From positions 52,488,931 to 52,552,930 of the forward strand of contig OW388296.1 in NCBI GenBank assembly GCA_936450465.1: DNA of 64,000 nt. The letters are read 5' to 3'. The first letter of the stretch is position 1. Each line of letters starts with the position of its first letter. Position numbers and translations under genes: made by a program. The notes under the pieces were generated by a model, which saw only the letters and a list, made by a program, of their open reading frames with translations, was not told the origin of the DNA and did not search any database. This document shows positions 1-13,900 of this stretch, piece by piece. This stretch comes from Gibbula magus. Lineage: Eukaryota; Mollusca; Gastropoda; Trochida; Trochidae.

Positions 1-105
1 ACAAATATTGTATTTGATGTACAACGGTTCTGTAGAGCAGATCAGGGATGTATATTGTAAGGACTGGAAGTGCTCGTTAACAACAGTACAATATATGTCC
101 TTGAT

Positions 106-221
106 CTGGGCCCTTATTCTCTAAACGTTCGTAGCCCTACAAACTTCTTAAGCCCATTCTTAACACGATCAAAGTTAAGAATTCTTAAGACTACGAATGT
201 TTCGAGAATAAAGGCCCTGTT
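106..221. repeat. Small imperfect hairpin repeat (MITE-like)
   Basis: Arms at about 108-134 and 193-219 are inverted copies of each other (left begins GGGCCCTTATTCTC, right ends GAGAATAAAGGCCC), separated by about 58 bp that themselves contain the palindromic TTAAGAATTCTTAA. No coding potential is seen. The rest of 1-325 shows no exon that I can support. Confidence 0.4.
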
Positions 222-325
222 CTACAGAACCGTTCTTCATCAAATACAGTTTGTGTGCATTCAAATTCCGTCTACTAAACCTAGAATTACCTGAACTCTG
301 ACCTCTGACCTTGATCTGACCTCAG

Positions 326-3300
326 ATAACGGCTGCTGGTAGTCATCAGTGGAAGCTACTTCTGGAGAGTCGGAACATCAGACAGGGCTTCCAGGGGCTT
401 GGCGTCGACGGACTCGACTTCTCCGGCTTCGTCAAGAACATCATCAACGCTACAGGTCAGGAGTTTGTTTACAGTGTAGCCGTGTGCTTTATGTGCAATA
501 TATCTAACAACTGACCTAGGGTCTATCATTGTTGACTCGTGACTCTGCCTCTGGGATTCATAGTGAAATACAATCGTCTTTCAGTTAGTCTTCTTTCGTT
601 AGATTTTTGTTCATTTGTTCTATACTTATTCATGTATGTTATTGCATAGCTGTGTTATTTTTGAAAATCTATCGCAGTAAGTGAACTACATGATAAATTA
701 CCTTCTAGAATTTTAAACCATATTCTGTCATTTTTGTTCATAAACAAAATCAAGTGATATTGTACTGGACAGATCACTTTGATACACAGCTGTGTCCTGG
801 TAGCATGCTGGCCTCTAACGTCAATGGCCCAGGATCAAATGAAATTGTGACCTGAGTTCATACTTTGTTATTTCCTTTGGCAAGGCACTTCATTAAAGAG
901 CCATCAAGGATGTTGATGAACATATAGGAAAATTGCCAAAAGCTATCTCCGTGAAATATAAACACTTAATTCACAAATGTTTTCAACCCAAAATAAGCCA
1001 AGAAATTGCACTTAATTTTTTTTATTAACTATTAGTAAAGGTATTTTCCAGTCTAAATATAGATGCTATTATTTTCAAGCACAAAACATTGTGGTCTAAC
1101 TCACACACTGTGTTCCAAGATATGAAAGAATAACAAAGTTTATGAGCAATGAAAGAAATTGAAATATATAATTTTTCGTGATTATTTATTTACCATTTCA
1201 TTTTATTATGTAATTGCTACAGATATTGGAATAATTGTTTTACCCAACTAGGTATTTTGCTTGAATTTTATAATTAATGAGAGTAAAAAATTGTGATAAT
1301 TTGCTGGTCTTATCTCAATAAAAAGTACATTAAACAGGGAATAATTTGTACACTCTCAGGACATTTAGAAACATTGTTTATAAAGCAATCGTTATATTCA
1401 ATAATGTGTGACAAGGGTAACTTGCAAGAGAAGCACGTGCAGCACATGGGTTGTTATGGCCTTCACGCTTTGGAAACGCTTGCTGTTGTGTAGTTCGTTT
1501 TATGCAATAAAGGGGATTCTGTTTTAATTCGACGTCAGATACCCTTGACGCGCATTACTCAAAGGGGTACTTCTCTTTGAAACCAAATTGTATTACATTG
1601 TCGCGATATGAAAATTATTTATCAAATGACATGTTGTAGATTTCTCTGGCGATTGACGTTATAAGTATATTTTCCACAATTTTTATTTTATTTTTGAAAC
1701 ACTGATATCCTTGATGGCTCTTTACGGTTCCACTCAGTCTACCTAGATGTTCCAATGGGTATCCGAACACATCTTGAGGCTAATAATACGAATTGTTCGG
1801 TTTGAGCTTGCTCATTCATGAAAATAGCGTTGTACTAATGGACTATTATTATTATAGAAGAAAAACAAAAGCTTAAATGAACAAGGTTCATGTTCATTAC
1901 ATCTCAAGCATTAATTATTACGGTCTGTGTTGTTCCTTGTAGAAGAAACATCGGAGGTGTTCAAGCCAGTGAGGTACGAGCAGTTCCAGCGCTCAGTCAT
2001 CCTGTGTCCACAGAACGCTAGAGGGCGCCACTTCATCACCGCACACGAAGATAAAACCTCCACCTTCCAGGTATTGGCCTTAGGTGTAGAAATACATACG
2101 TTTTAGAACAAATAGATCATTGTTATACATGGCATTAACCCTTACGTTGCGTATATATATTTTACCATTTTTAGCCCCTGTGGCGGAATTTACAGGCTTG
2201 CACCTCGCAGCAGTAGTTTGAGCTTAGGAACTAACGAGCTCTGCTGGCGGAATTTCCAGGCGGCGATTCCGTTACAGTTTTTACAAAATATACCGCATCT
2301 ACATGGCGAATAAGGACTATATACGGGCGTTCAATACAAATTCAAGTAGCGACACCCTTACACAAATGGCTAATTCACACCCGAAACTTTGAATGAATTT
2401 TCTATGTTTTTTCGTTTTTATTCTATTACTTTCGAAAGATTGTCTTTAATTCGGGCCTCGTAACATCATAAATACGAATCCATTTATATACGGAATTGAA
2501 GACAAGATGTCTAGCTTCACAATGATATAAAAATTATTAGAATGCGACCTTTGGTTATAATTCTATAGTAAAGTTTGTCTTTATTTCCACCAATAAAATC
2601 GTAAATACTTACAACATGTATGCCGCATTGCGAACGGTCGTTCATCACACTTTTCCAAGAAATCATAATCTCGAACCAGTTGACAAATAAGCACATGTCA
2701 ACCCTAATATGGTTATGTTGTTTTACCTTTCAAATAAAAGCTAACCTCGAACCATAACTGATGAAAATATGTTGATTAGTTTGTGTGCCGTTTGGTTTCA
2801 CATGCCTCTCAGAAAGGTAAAATTGTATCTTTATTTCTGTGAAATAATTATGCGCATTTTATATAGAATAAAAGATTATTCTTTTTGGTTTATTGTGATA
2901 TAAAAATCATGAAAATGCATTCAGTATTTTAGCCCTGATAAATGTGTAACAAGTTATGAAAATCGCCGATTGTTAAAGGGATTGTCGGTGTAAACGTGCC
3001 CTTTTCCACGGCGCTTGCTGTGTCTTTATTATTTTTTTGACATTTGCTAATTTTATATGGGAATGTAGTCCATTGTTTCCCCTTTATTTTGCCGTATTTT
3101 TTTTGGAAAACAAACAATTCGCTCACATGATATGAAGTGCGGGAGTAAGGCGAGTTAGCGATTTTTTTCCCCGTCTCGCGAGATGCGAGGCAGATAGCAG
3201 TCGCGAGCGAGGCAAATCCGACGCAATACAAACACGTGGGTGAAAATAGCCTCAAGTGAATTAATGCTTCGGGGGCTAAGCCCGACAAAATTGGCCTTTT

Positions 3301-6300
3301 GTAAAGCGTATTATCGATGCGTTACGGGTCAACAATGCACACGCAAATTGGTGTGAATTTTGCTTGATATTCCGACCACACACTGAACAAAGCTTCATTC
3401 TCATGTCGGGTCGCGGAGCGTAAATACAGCGATTCTCATGGGTCGGGTCATGGACACAATCGACTCGGGACCCGTTGACAGGGCTAGTAAAGTAGTGAGA
3501 CAGCCGTGAATTATTCTAAGTATCGTATCCGGGACCCGTATACAGACACCTCGGAATCGCTTATAGCCCGCCCGGATAATTCCGGGATTCGCAAGTTAAG
3601 GGTTAAGATAGTGAACATTTTTAAACTTGTGATCGTTTTATCTGCAATTGTACAAAATCGTGTACTTTTTCAATCACACTATGGTCAAGTTCTCCTGCCT
3701 TTAATATCTAGCAATTGCTAACATTTGTTAATTTGCAAGCCAGTCAAACACTAGATAACGGGTCTGATTACACTCGCTCTCTCTTGACTGATTCCTTAGT
3801 TAAATGAGCTGCACAACATTCACTGGCTATGCTTGATTCGGGACTCGGCACACTACCCGGCGTACGCCGCCGGAAGCAGCGTAACCGGCGAATCACTTAA
3901 TTGAAACCCAGCGCACACCTTAGGCGTACTCCGGATGCGCCGGTTTGAAATGACCGGCGAAGGCAGCGTATAATGGCGGACAAATGTTACCCTTGCGACA
4001 TTCAATGACCATTTTGTTTATGAAGTTGCTTTGGACAATTAAATAGTTGACTGATTTATTTTAGGATGTTACTGCTTATTTAAAACAATGCAATACAAGC
4101 TAATAAAATATTAATCAATGTTTTGAAATAATTTAAAAAAAAATACTTATATGATATAAATGACATGTTTATTGAAGCTAGTTTGAGGGATGATTGATGA
4201 CATCTTCCTGTCTGTACGCCGATACACTTGTTTAAACTAAGCCGGTTCCAGGAACGGAGTACGCCGGACACGTGACCGCTGTATACGCCGCCAAAACGAA
4301 TCAAGCATAGCCATAGACTTTGCTGCTTAACAGTGATAATGAGACTTGGCCATTGTCATTGGAAAGGAGAACTTTCATTAACCAAAATATATGCCAAAAT
4401 GTATTGGATATGCAATACACAGCTTCAGCAAAACACAAGTGGACAAATATTACATATTGGTCACCACATGCTAACTCCCTCCTCCCCTCACGTCCCCCAG
4501 GTATATGACAGTCATGTGGAACACTCACCACTGTTTGTGTACAAGCTGCCTCTCGGAGCGTACAACGTCATTCTCTCCGACCGCCTCATCTTCACCACCT
4601 GTCGGACCAGCGGCCGCAAGCTCTTGGTCATATCCAATCAGAGGGCAGAAACTTCCCTGGAGGATCATCAGGTGGGTTGTCTCCCTTTCATTGAGTTATC
4701 TTCCCTTGTTAGAGAAATATGATATTTGAGTATGTTGTGATAGATAGGAATTAAGGCATTGCTATTTTAGTGCAGATGTCTACGGAAGGCTTTACAATTG
4801 ATAGAAATAGAATATTTACGATTGAAAGTGGCAGCATATAATGGAAATAAGTTATATTTGTGCATTTAAATTGGATTTTAATTGTTATTTGCATCATTCA
4901 AACAAATATCTATACATGTCCTAGTACTTTATAACTGCAATCTGAGCAAGAATTATATAAATCAGTGGTATATATTTCAAAATTAATCTTTTTGCGAAGG
5001 GTTTTGATGGGAAAACATTTATCATCATGATATTGTCTCTCTGATTGGGGAAGTAGAAAATAGATTTCCTCTTAAAACTATTTTTAAATTGAACAATATT
5101 TATGTAAATGGCTTTGAATTCATTTAATGCTTACCTTCCACCCCTGGCAGCGAGGTTTAGTGAAGGTACGGTGTGTCCCTAGGTATAGTTTCATGTTGTT
5201 ACCCTCTGCCCCCACCCCTATGTATATACCCTATATTGATTTAGTCATATTCTAAAGATGTATTATGCCTTTCATCTAATATATTTGTCAGTTGATAATT
5301 CTTCTTTTATGAACTACTGCTAACAAAATAATCTATATGTGAGAGGATGTGTTGTTATTTTATTGAAACTAGCAGTTATGTTTCTTTTTTAATTAATTGA
5401 TTTCTTTTGCACTTTTATTTTATAAGCTTTGTAATAGTCATTATTTATGTGGTTTATATTTATGTTTAACTATTGTATTAAAACAAATATTTCTGCATAA
5501 TGAGGTAAGAGGTGTGCTGGTGTAACAAGCTTCCTCGGGAAGACAGGGGTGAAGTGGTTCACTACTACATTAGTTGGACCGCTGTATTTTGCTTTAGGTT
5601 TGGCTCACTGTGCATCAAACTGTATTTTCGGTTTGTACTTGCAACAGAAGTGATTGTGAGATCACCTCCAGTGGGAATCGAACCCGGGACCTCCAGGTGA
5701 CAGTCCTGCGCTCTACCATTTGAGCTAAAGTGATATCCCATTAGCTGAAGCCAGTAGGAACACTTTCATCTCACCCTGCCACATACACCCCCCTCAACAA
5801 AGTGACTCGTCCTCGAGTCAAACTTTTGCGAGTTATCAAGCACCTCAGTTCGACGTACTCAGGGTGTAGTGAGCACTAGGGAGTTGCCCCAGCCCGACGT
5901 TGGGCGCCAAATTTAACAGAAGTGATTGTGAGATCACCTCCAGTGGGAATCGAACCCGGGACCTCCAGCTGATATACCAGTCCGAGGGTTCCGTGTCGCA
6001 ATACGTATTGAACCGAAGCTTAAGTGTACTGTTTGACCCTTAAGATAAGAGCATACAATCTGAATCCTGATCAGATTTCTCTCCTACTTGCTGAATGAAG
6101 ACACTGTTTATGGATACACAACTTCCTTATTCTGCATAGGGCCATTTCAATATAGGTTGTAATTTTGTTGTCAAGTAAGTGAAATAAGAATTTATGTCTA
6201 TGTAGAATAAAGAAGTTGGATATCCACAGATATTGTTTTCATTCTTCATCATACCAACTTCTAGAATACCACTTAAAGAGTACTTACTGTTAGCCTTCTT

Positions 6301-7934
6301 AAATAACTTCCCTTGCATTTTAAAGCATGGTTAATGTTGTGAAGCATAAATGTTTGTAGGAAATATATAGTAAATTGACAAAGAGAGAGAATAAATATAT
6401 CAGAGTGTACACAGGTGTGTACACGTTAAAAGTAAATTGACAAAGAGGGATAAATATATAGTATTCAAACTGAAAACATATATATTGTATTCAGATAAGT
6501 TTATAAACTATAGAAGTACTAATTTTATTAGAGATTATGTTTTTACTTCATTTGAGATCTGAAAAAATAATATACATCTGAAACTTTATCAATGAACTTG
6601 TCTAAGACCAAAGCTTTTAGCTACCAGTTTCCGGCTTTTTTCTAAGTACATGTAATACTTCTTTATTTATTTTTCTGAATTGATAATTTTAATGATAAAC
6701 TTGTCTGGAAGTAATCATCGAACTGATCATGTAGATCAAAGCCACCAGTTTCAGGCTTTATATTACTGATTTTACATGGCCGCAAATTTCTTTATCTGTA
6801 TCACTGACTAGTGCTTTATGACAGGACTTCAACAAGGAAGCTATACTCCAAGAGTTCAAGCTGCCCCCAGACCAGAGCCTGCTGGGAGTGAGTAAGAAGT
6901 ACTTCCCGTTTTACTGGCATGAGAAGAGAGAGGAAGAGCAGCGTTCAAACAGAGGGGGGATAACAGAACAGCCGCTGAGTTCAGATGTGCAGGCTATTCC
7001 TGTTTCCTCCCACACTGTGCTGGATGGCTGTATTCTGGTGACGAACAGAGCTGTGTATGAGTGCAGACCAAGGTGAGAGACAACAAAATGTATGTAATAG
7101 TTCTGGATGAAGTCCATTTGCGAGCACAGAGTATGTTTTATATCACACCCAGGTCATTTGCGTTTATGCATGCATGGAATTAACGCTATACAGATGGACA
7201 ATTATTATTGTGATCCAGGAATTTTGAAGTTTGGGGGTTGAGATATTGTAGGTGGACGAAGCCCAGAAGTCCATAAATTTTTTTGCAAGGACAGTTCGTC
7301 AAAAAGGACCAAGGGATTCAAACCCCCACCAATGCTGATGTAGTGTGTGACTATTTAATAATTAATGATGTAGTCTTTTATAAAGGATTTCAAAATAGGG
7401 CTACTGTTAACTTTCTGTATCCGTCAATTAAACTACCTATATCAGCCTGCTCTTGGGCAAGTTATTACGTTTTCAGATATTTATATAAATCTGTCGCAAA
7501 TAGTGTTCAAATTTAGATTGATATGTTAAAAGTTACGTAGGATTTTTATTGAAAATAAACCAGGACAAGTGAAAAAATTTGAAATTTTTGACAAATTTGG
7601 ACATTCATAATGGATGTCATAATCATCCATTACATACTATATTACTGAGCTCATCATACTTAGAATTTTTGTTGACAACAAGTTTGGACATTCTATGATA
7701 TAATGGATGTCTTAACCATCTCGTCACATACTAAATTACTGAGCTCATCATTGCAGGATCTCGCCTGAACGTCTCTTCCTGGACCTCGCTATCCGGCACA
7801 CCGACGCAGGCTTCGCGGAGAGTCTGGGTATCAGTGTAGGGTTGAACCTGACCTCGCTGTTCGAGCTGACTGCTGATTATTTCCTTCGTACCGGAGAGTA
7901 CTCGCGCTCCGTCAGACTCTACCAGCTCTCCAAG
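326..7934 (+). CDS. N-terminal segment of the RCC1 gene (5 exons, about 285 residues)
   Basis: This stretch holds the first five visible exons. The protein is rich in short beta-strand-like runs (VILCPQNARGRHFITAHE, FVYKLPLGAYNVILSDRLIF, HTVLDGCILVTNRAVYECRP), as expected for the end of a WD-type propeller. It then turns helical at SLFELTADYFLRTGEYSRSV, which resembles the entry into clathrin-heavy-chain-like repeats of HPS5 and VPS proteins. The family link is inference from pattern, not from a search. Exon phases are 1, 0, 0, 2, 0. The exon at 326 opens in phase 0 after a pyrimidine-poor but usable CTCAG acceptor, so at least one more coding exon must lie upstream. Confidence 0.75.
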
Positions 7935-10900
7935 GTCTGACTATCAAGTTGTATCGTTTTTATTTGTTAATGACTTTTTAATTACTGATTATAGAACTGT
8001 TTGATTTGGTGTTGTTCTGAATAGAGATTTGTAAATAACTGCTATTTTAATTAAATGTGTTTATGATTTGATATTTTCTATCAGCCCCGGCTTGGTCGGG
8101 GCTGCTATCAGTTTTTGCGCAGTTTCCGACGTCGCCGATTTTCCAAGAAGTTTTTGAGAACTCATATACATAACTTTTTTTTATATATTCACATTCAAGG
8201 TCAAAGATCAAGGTCACGAGTTTTGAAATCACTAAAAATCCTTGTAAACATCACAAGTTGAAAAATATTTGTGCTATCAGGCTCTTATTTGGTTTATATC
8301 AACTATGGCCAAGATTTGAAAAAGTTTCCGCTAACAATAGTCAAAGGTCAAGGTCACAGCGAGGGCACGACTTTAGCATGCTTTTGCGAAAATGTTTTAT
8401 TTCAACTATTAACACTTTGAATCATTACATGATTGTTATACACAATGAAAAGTGATCACTGATTGTGTGACCTTGAAGGTCAAAGTTCAAGGTCATGAGA
8501 CATTGGTTAAGGCCATGTTAATCATTTGATCCAATTTTGAAATCAGAAATAGGTTTAAAGAACAAACTGGTGAAAAGTGACCCCAGTGATGATTCAACTT
8601 GTTAGTAATAACTCGAATAATGAAACAAATTTTGATTTAAAAAATCTCTATTTAATTGATGCTGACAAGAAGGCGGAACAGGGAAAGGCGAGACCCTGAG
8701 TTTCGGGGCTGCTCTGCTTTTGTGGTGTCCCGCAAACGCTCATCTAGTTAAATGGCAGATTATTAATATTAATCATAAATCAGCTCAACAAAGTCAGTCA
8801 TTTATTGGCTAGCTGTGAAGATCTGAATACCAGAGAATTACTTCAAGTTAATCAATCGGTTGTACATCAGCAGATAAGAAGATTGTGCCACATACTCCAC
8901 AAAGCACTCTTAGTCTTACGATCAATCTTAGCCAATGTCAAAGGCTGGCCTTACAACAGGGCTAAGATTGGTTGGTGAAACGGCTTCCAGATCAAAACCT
9001 GAAGACCTGTAACTATAAACCTTGACCATGACTCTACCAACATGGTTAACTTGTCATCGTGAATGAATATGTTCAAATGATCTTTATTTCTAATTTCAGT
9101 GTTCGCACATGAAGCGAGTGGGAAACCTGGCACGTCATGGCCGCCTACAGGAAGTGACATCACTGCTGCGTCAGGTGCTGAATGCCCACCAGGTGGAACT
9201 AAATACAGCTGAGCGGAAACTGCTTGCGGACATGGCACTTCACTGCTGTGTGTTTTATCTGGGGCAAGGGGGTCAGAACACCAATGCTATTCTGGACACC
9301 TTCAGGTATCTTAAAACTTTTCCTAAGGTTAACCGTAACGTCTATTCTGTAACATTACTCTTAGGTTACCAAAGTGACTTACGACCACCACAGTTAATTG
9401 TGAATGGAGGCTTGAAATGCCAAACATTGCTGTTATCACTGTTATCAATCCTCAAACATATCTAATCCTTTATGAGTAAGTTCACCAAACCATTATCAAC
9501 TAGCTTGACCTCCAGATGCCTCATAGTCAAACTCTGTTTCTATTCTTTTCCAACATTATGTTAAGATTTGACCTCATTTGTGCCTAGTTCGTAGATCTGA
9601 GTACTGCCCCGAAGAGGTCAGGTTACATTCACTTTGACCTTTCACGTTAAATAAATTTAGCCAATCAGAAAACTTCTTAGATAAGGTACGGTGCAGTAAT
9701 AAGATCGGTACACAGTGAGGTACATTTGATATCATTTAAATGAGATTGAGGTTTGGCCTGCTCCCCTTGCTCTGTTACATTCAGCAACATTTGTGAACTA
9801 GGCACTATGACTATGATACACTGACCAAAGCTGGCACTTTAACAATCGGTCTTTATTGAAGGGCCAGCAGAATTTGCCGTTATTTCATCCTTGCCAATCA
9901 CAGAATAATACCAATAGGTATGCTCGAAATCTTTGTTATTTGAACAAATTTTCTGAAGGGTTTTACGGGATTTTAAATCCCTAAACCGAGGTAATTACTT
10001 AGGGCTTCTGCATTAGCCAGTTAAGTCAACAAGATCTTTCTATACCTTAGGTAATATCTGAGATGTTATGGTGCCAGATTTTGATAAAGGATTTATATCA
10101 ATGTAAGGTAACTTTTCAATGTTTTTGTTCCAGAGAATTCCTGTTTGGGAGTTTCTCGTTCGATGAGATGAAAGCTCTTAAACTGCTCTCTGACTTCTCC
10201 GTGTTGGATTTGCTCCTGGAGTTCGCCAAGGTTTGATGCCATTATTGATTTTCTTATATCTATCTTTATTTCCGGTACTCAAAAGGCCTCAGACCTGCAG
10301 TACATTGCATATATACATTTGCTTCTTTAAAATTGTTCATGAAACAATATGGTGTCTATGTACAAATGCGTAGAAAATATACATAGACAGGTTTTCAATT
10401 TCTAGGATATTTGAACTGTTTTAACAGTAATGAAAATTTATACTTATTTGAATGGACATAATAATTACCCTTTATATATTTCTTTCGAATGTTACTGTAG
10501 AAAGGACAAACCAGAAGGAGATTATACTCTTCTTCAATCACATACTTTACACATTCTTTGTTCTCTATGTATATTTACATATCTACCTGTTTCAATTAAA
10601 AGTTTGTGGGATGAGCATCGAAACCGTGCTAGACTTACTCTATACTTTTTAACATTTAAATTTTCTTATACTATAACTAACTGACTAATGTACTAGTACT
10701 GTTGTTCTAGAAGCTGCTTATACACTTTGATATTTTTATGTTGTATGTCACTAGTTTACAGTTGCATTCATTGTGTTGTTGGGGGTCAATTATGCCAAAC
10801 GTTATAAATAGTGTTATTTTATCTGGAAGTTCTAATTGTTGGCAAAAATCAAAATTTCCCCCCGCCGCGCGTTTAGTATTCGGCTTCGTCCGTCCGTACG

Positions 10901-13900
10901 TCCGTACGAAATGGAATAAGTCAAATACTATTCACTGGATTCTTTTGATAAATTTTGCATATGGGTTCATCATAGGAAGAGTAATGTTCCTACAGAGGTT
11001 TGTGACCTTGACCGTCATTTCAAGGTCACAAGAAGACTTTATCATTTTATCCTTGTCAGCGGGATATCTCAAGAACCATTCCCTGGATTCTCTTCATATC
11101 TTACATAGCTTCTCCAAGGAAGGACGACTGGCTGATTAGATTTTGGTGACCTTGACATTATTTTCAAGGTCACAGTAGAACTTTGAATTTTTCGACATGT
11201 TAATGTACATGTAAAGGTTGTCAGCGGGATATCTCAAGAACCATTCACCGGAATTCCATCATTTCTTACATAGAGCACCTTCTAGGGAAGACGACGGGCT
11301 GATTAGATTTTGGTGACCTTGACATTATTTTCAAGGTCACAGAAGAACTTTGAAATTTTTTACATGATAATGTACATGTAAAGGTTGTCAGCAGAATATC
11401 TCAAGAACCATTCACCGGAATTTCATCATATCTTACACAAAGCAAAAGGACTGATTAGATTTTGGTGACCTTGATATTATTCTCAAGGTCACAGTGGAAT
11501 TTTAAATTTTTGACATGTTAATGAACATGTAAAGGTTGTCAGCGGGATATCTCAAGAACCATTCACCGGAATTCCATCATATCTTACATAATGCACCTCC
11601 AAGGAAAGACAACGGGCTGATTAGATTTTGGTGACCTTGACATTTTTCTCAAGGTCACAGTGGAGCTTTGACTTTTTCTACATGTTTGACAGTCGATTTT
11701 GCTGATCTTGACATTATTTTTAAATTTTGAAGTATTAATTTGCGGCGAGGGATCATGTCACCTTAGTGACAACTACTTGTTTTAATGGTTGTCGACTCAG
11801 TATTATGACATTATGTTGATATCAGAGATGATTTCTGATCGAAAACCTGACAATGTATTGCAATTTACGCTCGTCAGTTAGTCAAACCTAATTTTGGAAA
11901 CTTATTTACAGCAGGCGAAAAGACAAATTTGAGTTGATAAATGTTTAATAGATCATATAACTACTGTGCATGTAAATGGGATGTGAAGTTTCGGTTTCTG
12001 CGCATGTATTATGATATTTCTAGATTTACAATGAAAACTAATAATTATGATATATTTTTTGCAATTGGCGATGAATATGAAATTTGAGTGGAATTATTTG
12101 AACTGAAATCAGCACAGTATTTTGGCACATACCAAAGCCAAATACAATTTGTTGAAACACAATGGATGCATCTTTAATCATCCTAGAGGCTAATGGATGT
12201 TGTTGATGTTGTTAATGTTGTCACCTTTCCTCCAGGCACGAGGTCTAGTAGTAGAAGCCCTGGAGCTGCTGGCGTCGAGGAGTCAGTTCAACATCCCCCA
12301 TCACCTTCTGTCTGACCTGGTCACACGTGGCTTCAGCGCCCACCTCCTGCAGGCCGGACATGGTAAGCATCAAGTGTCATGTAGAGTAAAGTCCTCAAAT
12401 TTTGTCGACTCTAACGGCTGACCTCACTCGCCGGAATTCTAACCCTCACTGGCATCTCTCGGCACTTCTCGGTCAACAATCAGCCCGAGCCGAAGAATCT
12501 TTGTTATAAGAAAAATGATTGGCTGATATTCTAAGGGGGGTAACTCTTATGAATGAAATAGCGTAAACGCAAGGTTATTTCGTCCACCAATCTCGTAATT
12601 TCGTCCACACAGATTTTAGTATTGGAGATTGTGCATTATAATTTCATCCACTTGTTTATGTCGTTTTCAAGTCTCCCGGGCGGGAAGGTCCTGACATAAC
12701 AGCTTCGTCACATTGTATCAACCATTTAACATTGCTGTATGTATCATGTGACAAATATAAAGTGACTGCTATTCTTAATAAGAAAAATAACAAAGAAAGA
12801 CAACGATTTGAGGGTAGGACAGGCTGTAAATTCGCCTTTATTTGAAAAGTGGACGAAATATCAGTACTGGACGAAATTGTAGGACTTTACTCTAAACAGC
12901 TTCAAAATGTGGCTAAACTACTGATATGTAATGTTTCTTTACGACCACTAAGCACTGAGGTTGTCAAAGTCACTGAAGTAATTTTGGCGCAATGTAAGAG
13001 AATGGGAGTTACGGTTAACTGTAGTTAATACTGCTTTGTGAACAGAGCCCATGAACCTAGATTTTCAAAGCTCTGTTAATCCTAAGATAGTAGAAGATCA
13101 AACCAAACTAGAGACCGAATGGGCAATGTTTTATGATTTGATGTTTGAGAGTTTATGAATACTGCAATACCTGATATAGACTAACATTTAGTCTCAGAAA
13201 TACGTTATTCTTACCAGAAAAAATTTACAAACACTTCAAATAGTTATACAAAATGGAGCCCTAAAGATACCTTAATTCCTAGAGCTGAGTAATCTAGACT
13301 TGCTATAATTTTCTAGACTAGGTTGGTCGTCTATTGAATATTTTGCTCTAGGGTCTGCATGATAGATTATACCTGATACAGAGCCAATGGTTCTATTTTC
13401 TTGTTCTTTGTTCTATACTTGTTTCTGCTATCACCGCCAGGATCCCTGCTGCAGTGTCAGAGCGCGGACGACCTAGCACGACTCCTACTGACAAAGCCGA
13501 CGCTGAGCATACAGAATGTAGGACTGATGACACACCAACTTCATCAGATGGAAGAGAGGCTCCTTCTCAACCTTGCTCTTGTGTTCGACCCCTCGCGACC
13601 CCTGATGAAGGCTATCCTTAACAAGCATCAGACTTCTAGGAGAAGGTATGTGGTAGTTAAAATAGTAGAGTTGGTAGAAACAGTTGAAATGTTAAAATCA
13701 TTAGAAATATAAGAAATAGAAACAGAAATCGTAGAAGTGGTAGGAACAGTTGAAATGGTAGAAACAGAAATAGTAGAATTGGTAGGAACGGTTGAAATAG
13801 TAAAAACAGAAACAGCAGAAATAATAAAACAGAAATGATAGAAACACTGCAAATATTAAGACAGAAATAGCTGAAGCGCTAAAAATAGAAGAAACGATAG

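Noticed and set aside
2929..3288. 119-codon minus-strand frame inside the piggyBac-like element
   Set aside because: No transposase motif and no DDD-type acidic pattern; too short.
5665..5740. Functional tRNA gene (Asp-like, minus strand)
   Set aside because: A cloverleaf can almost be drawn, but the anticodon stem is poor and the sequence is duplicated within a dispersed repeat at two loci.
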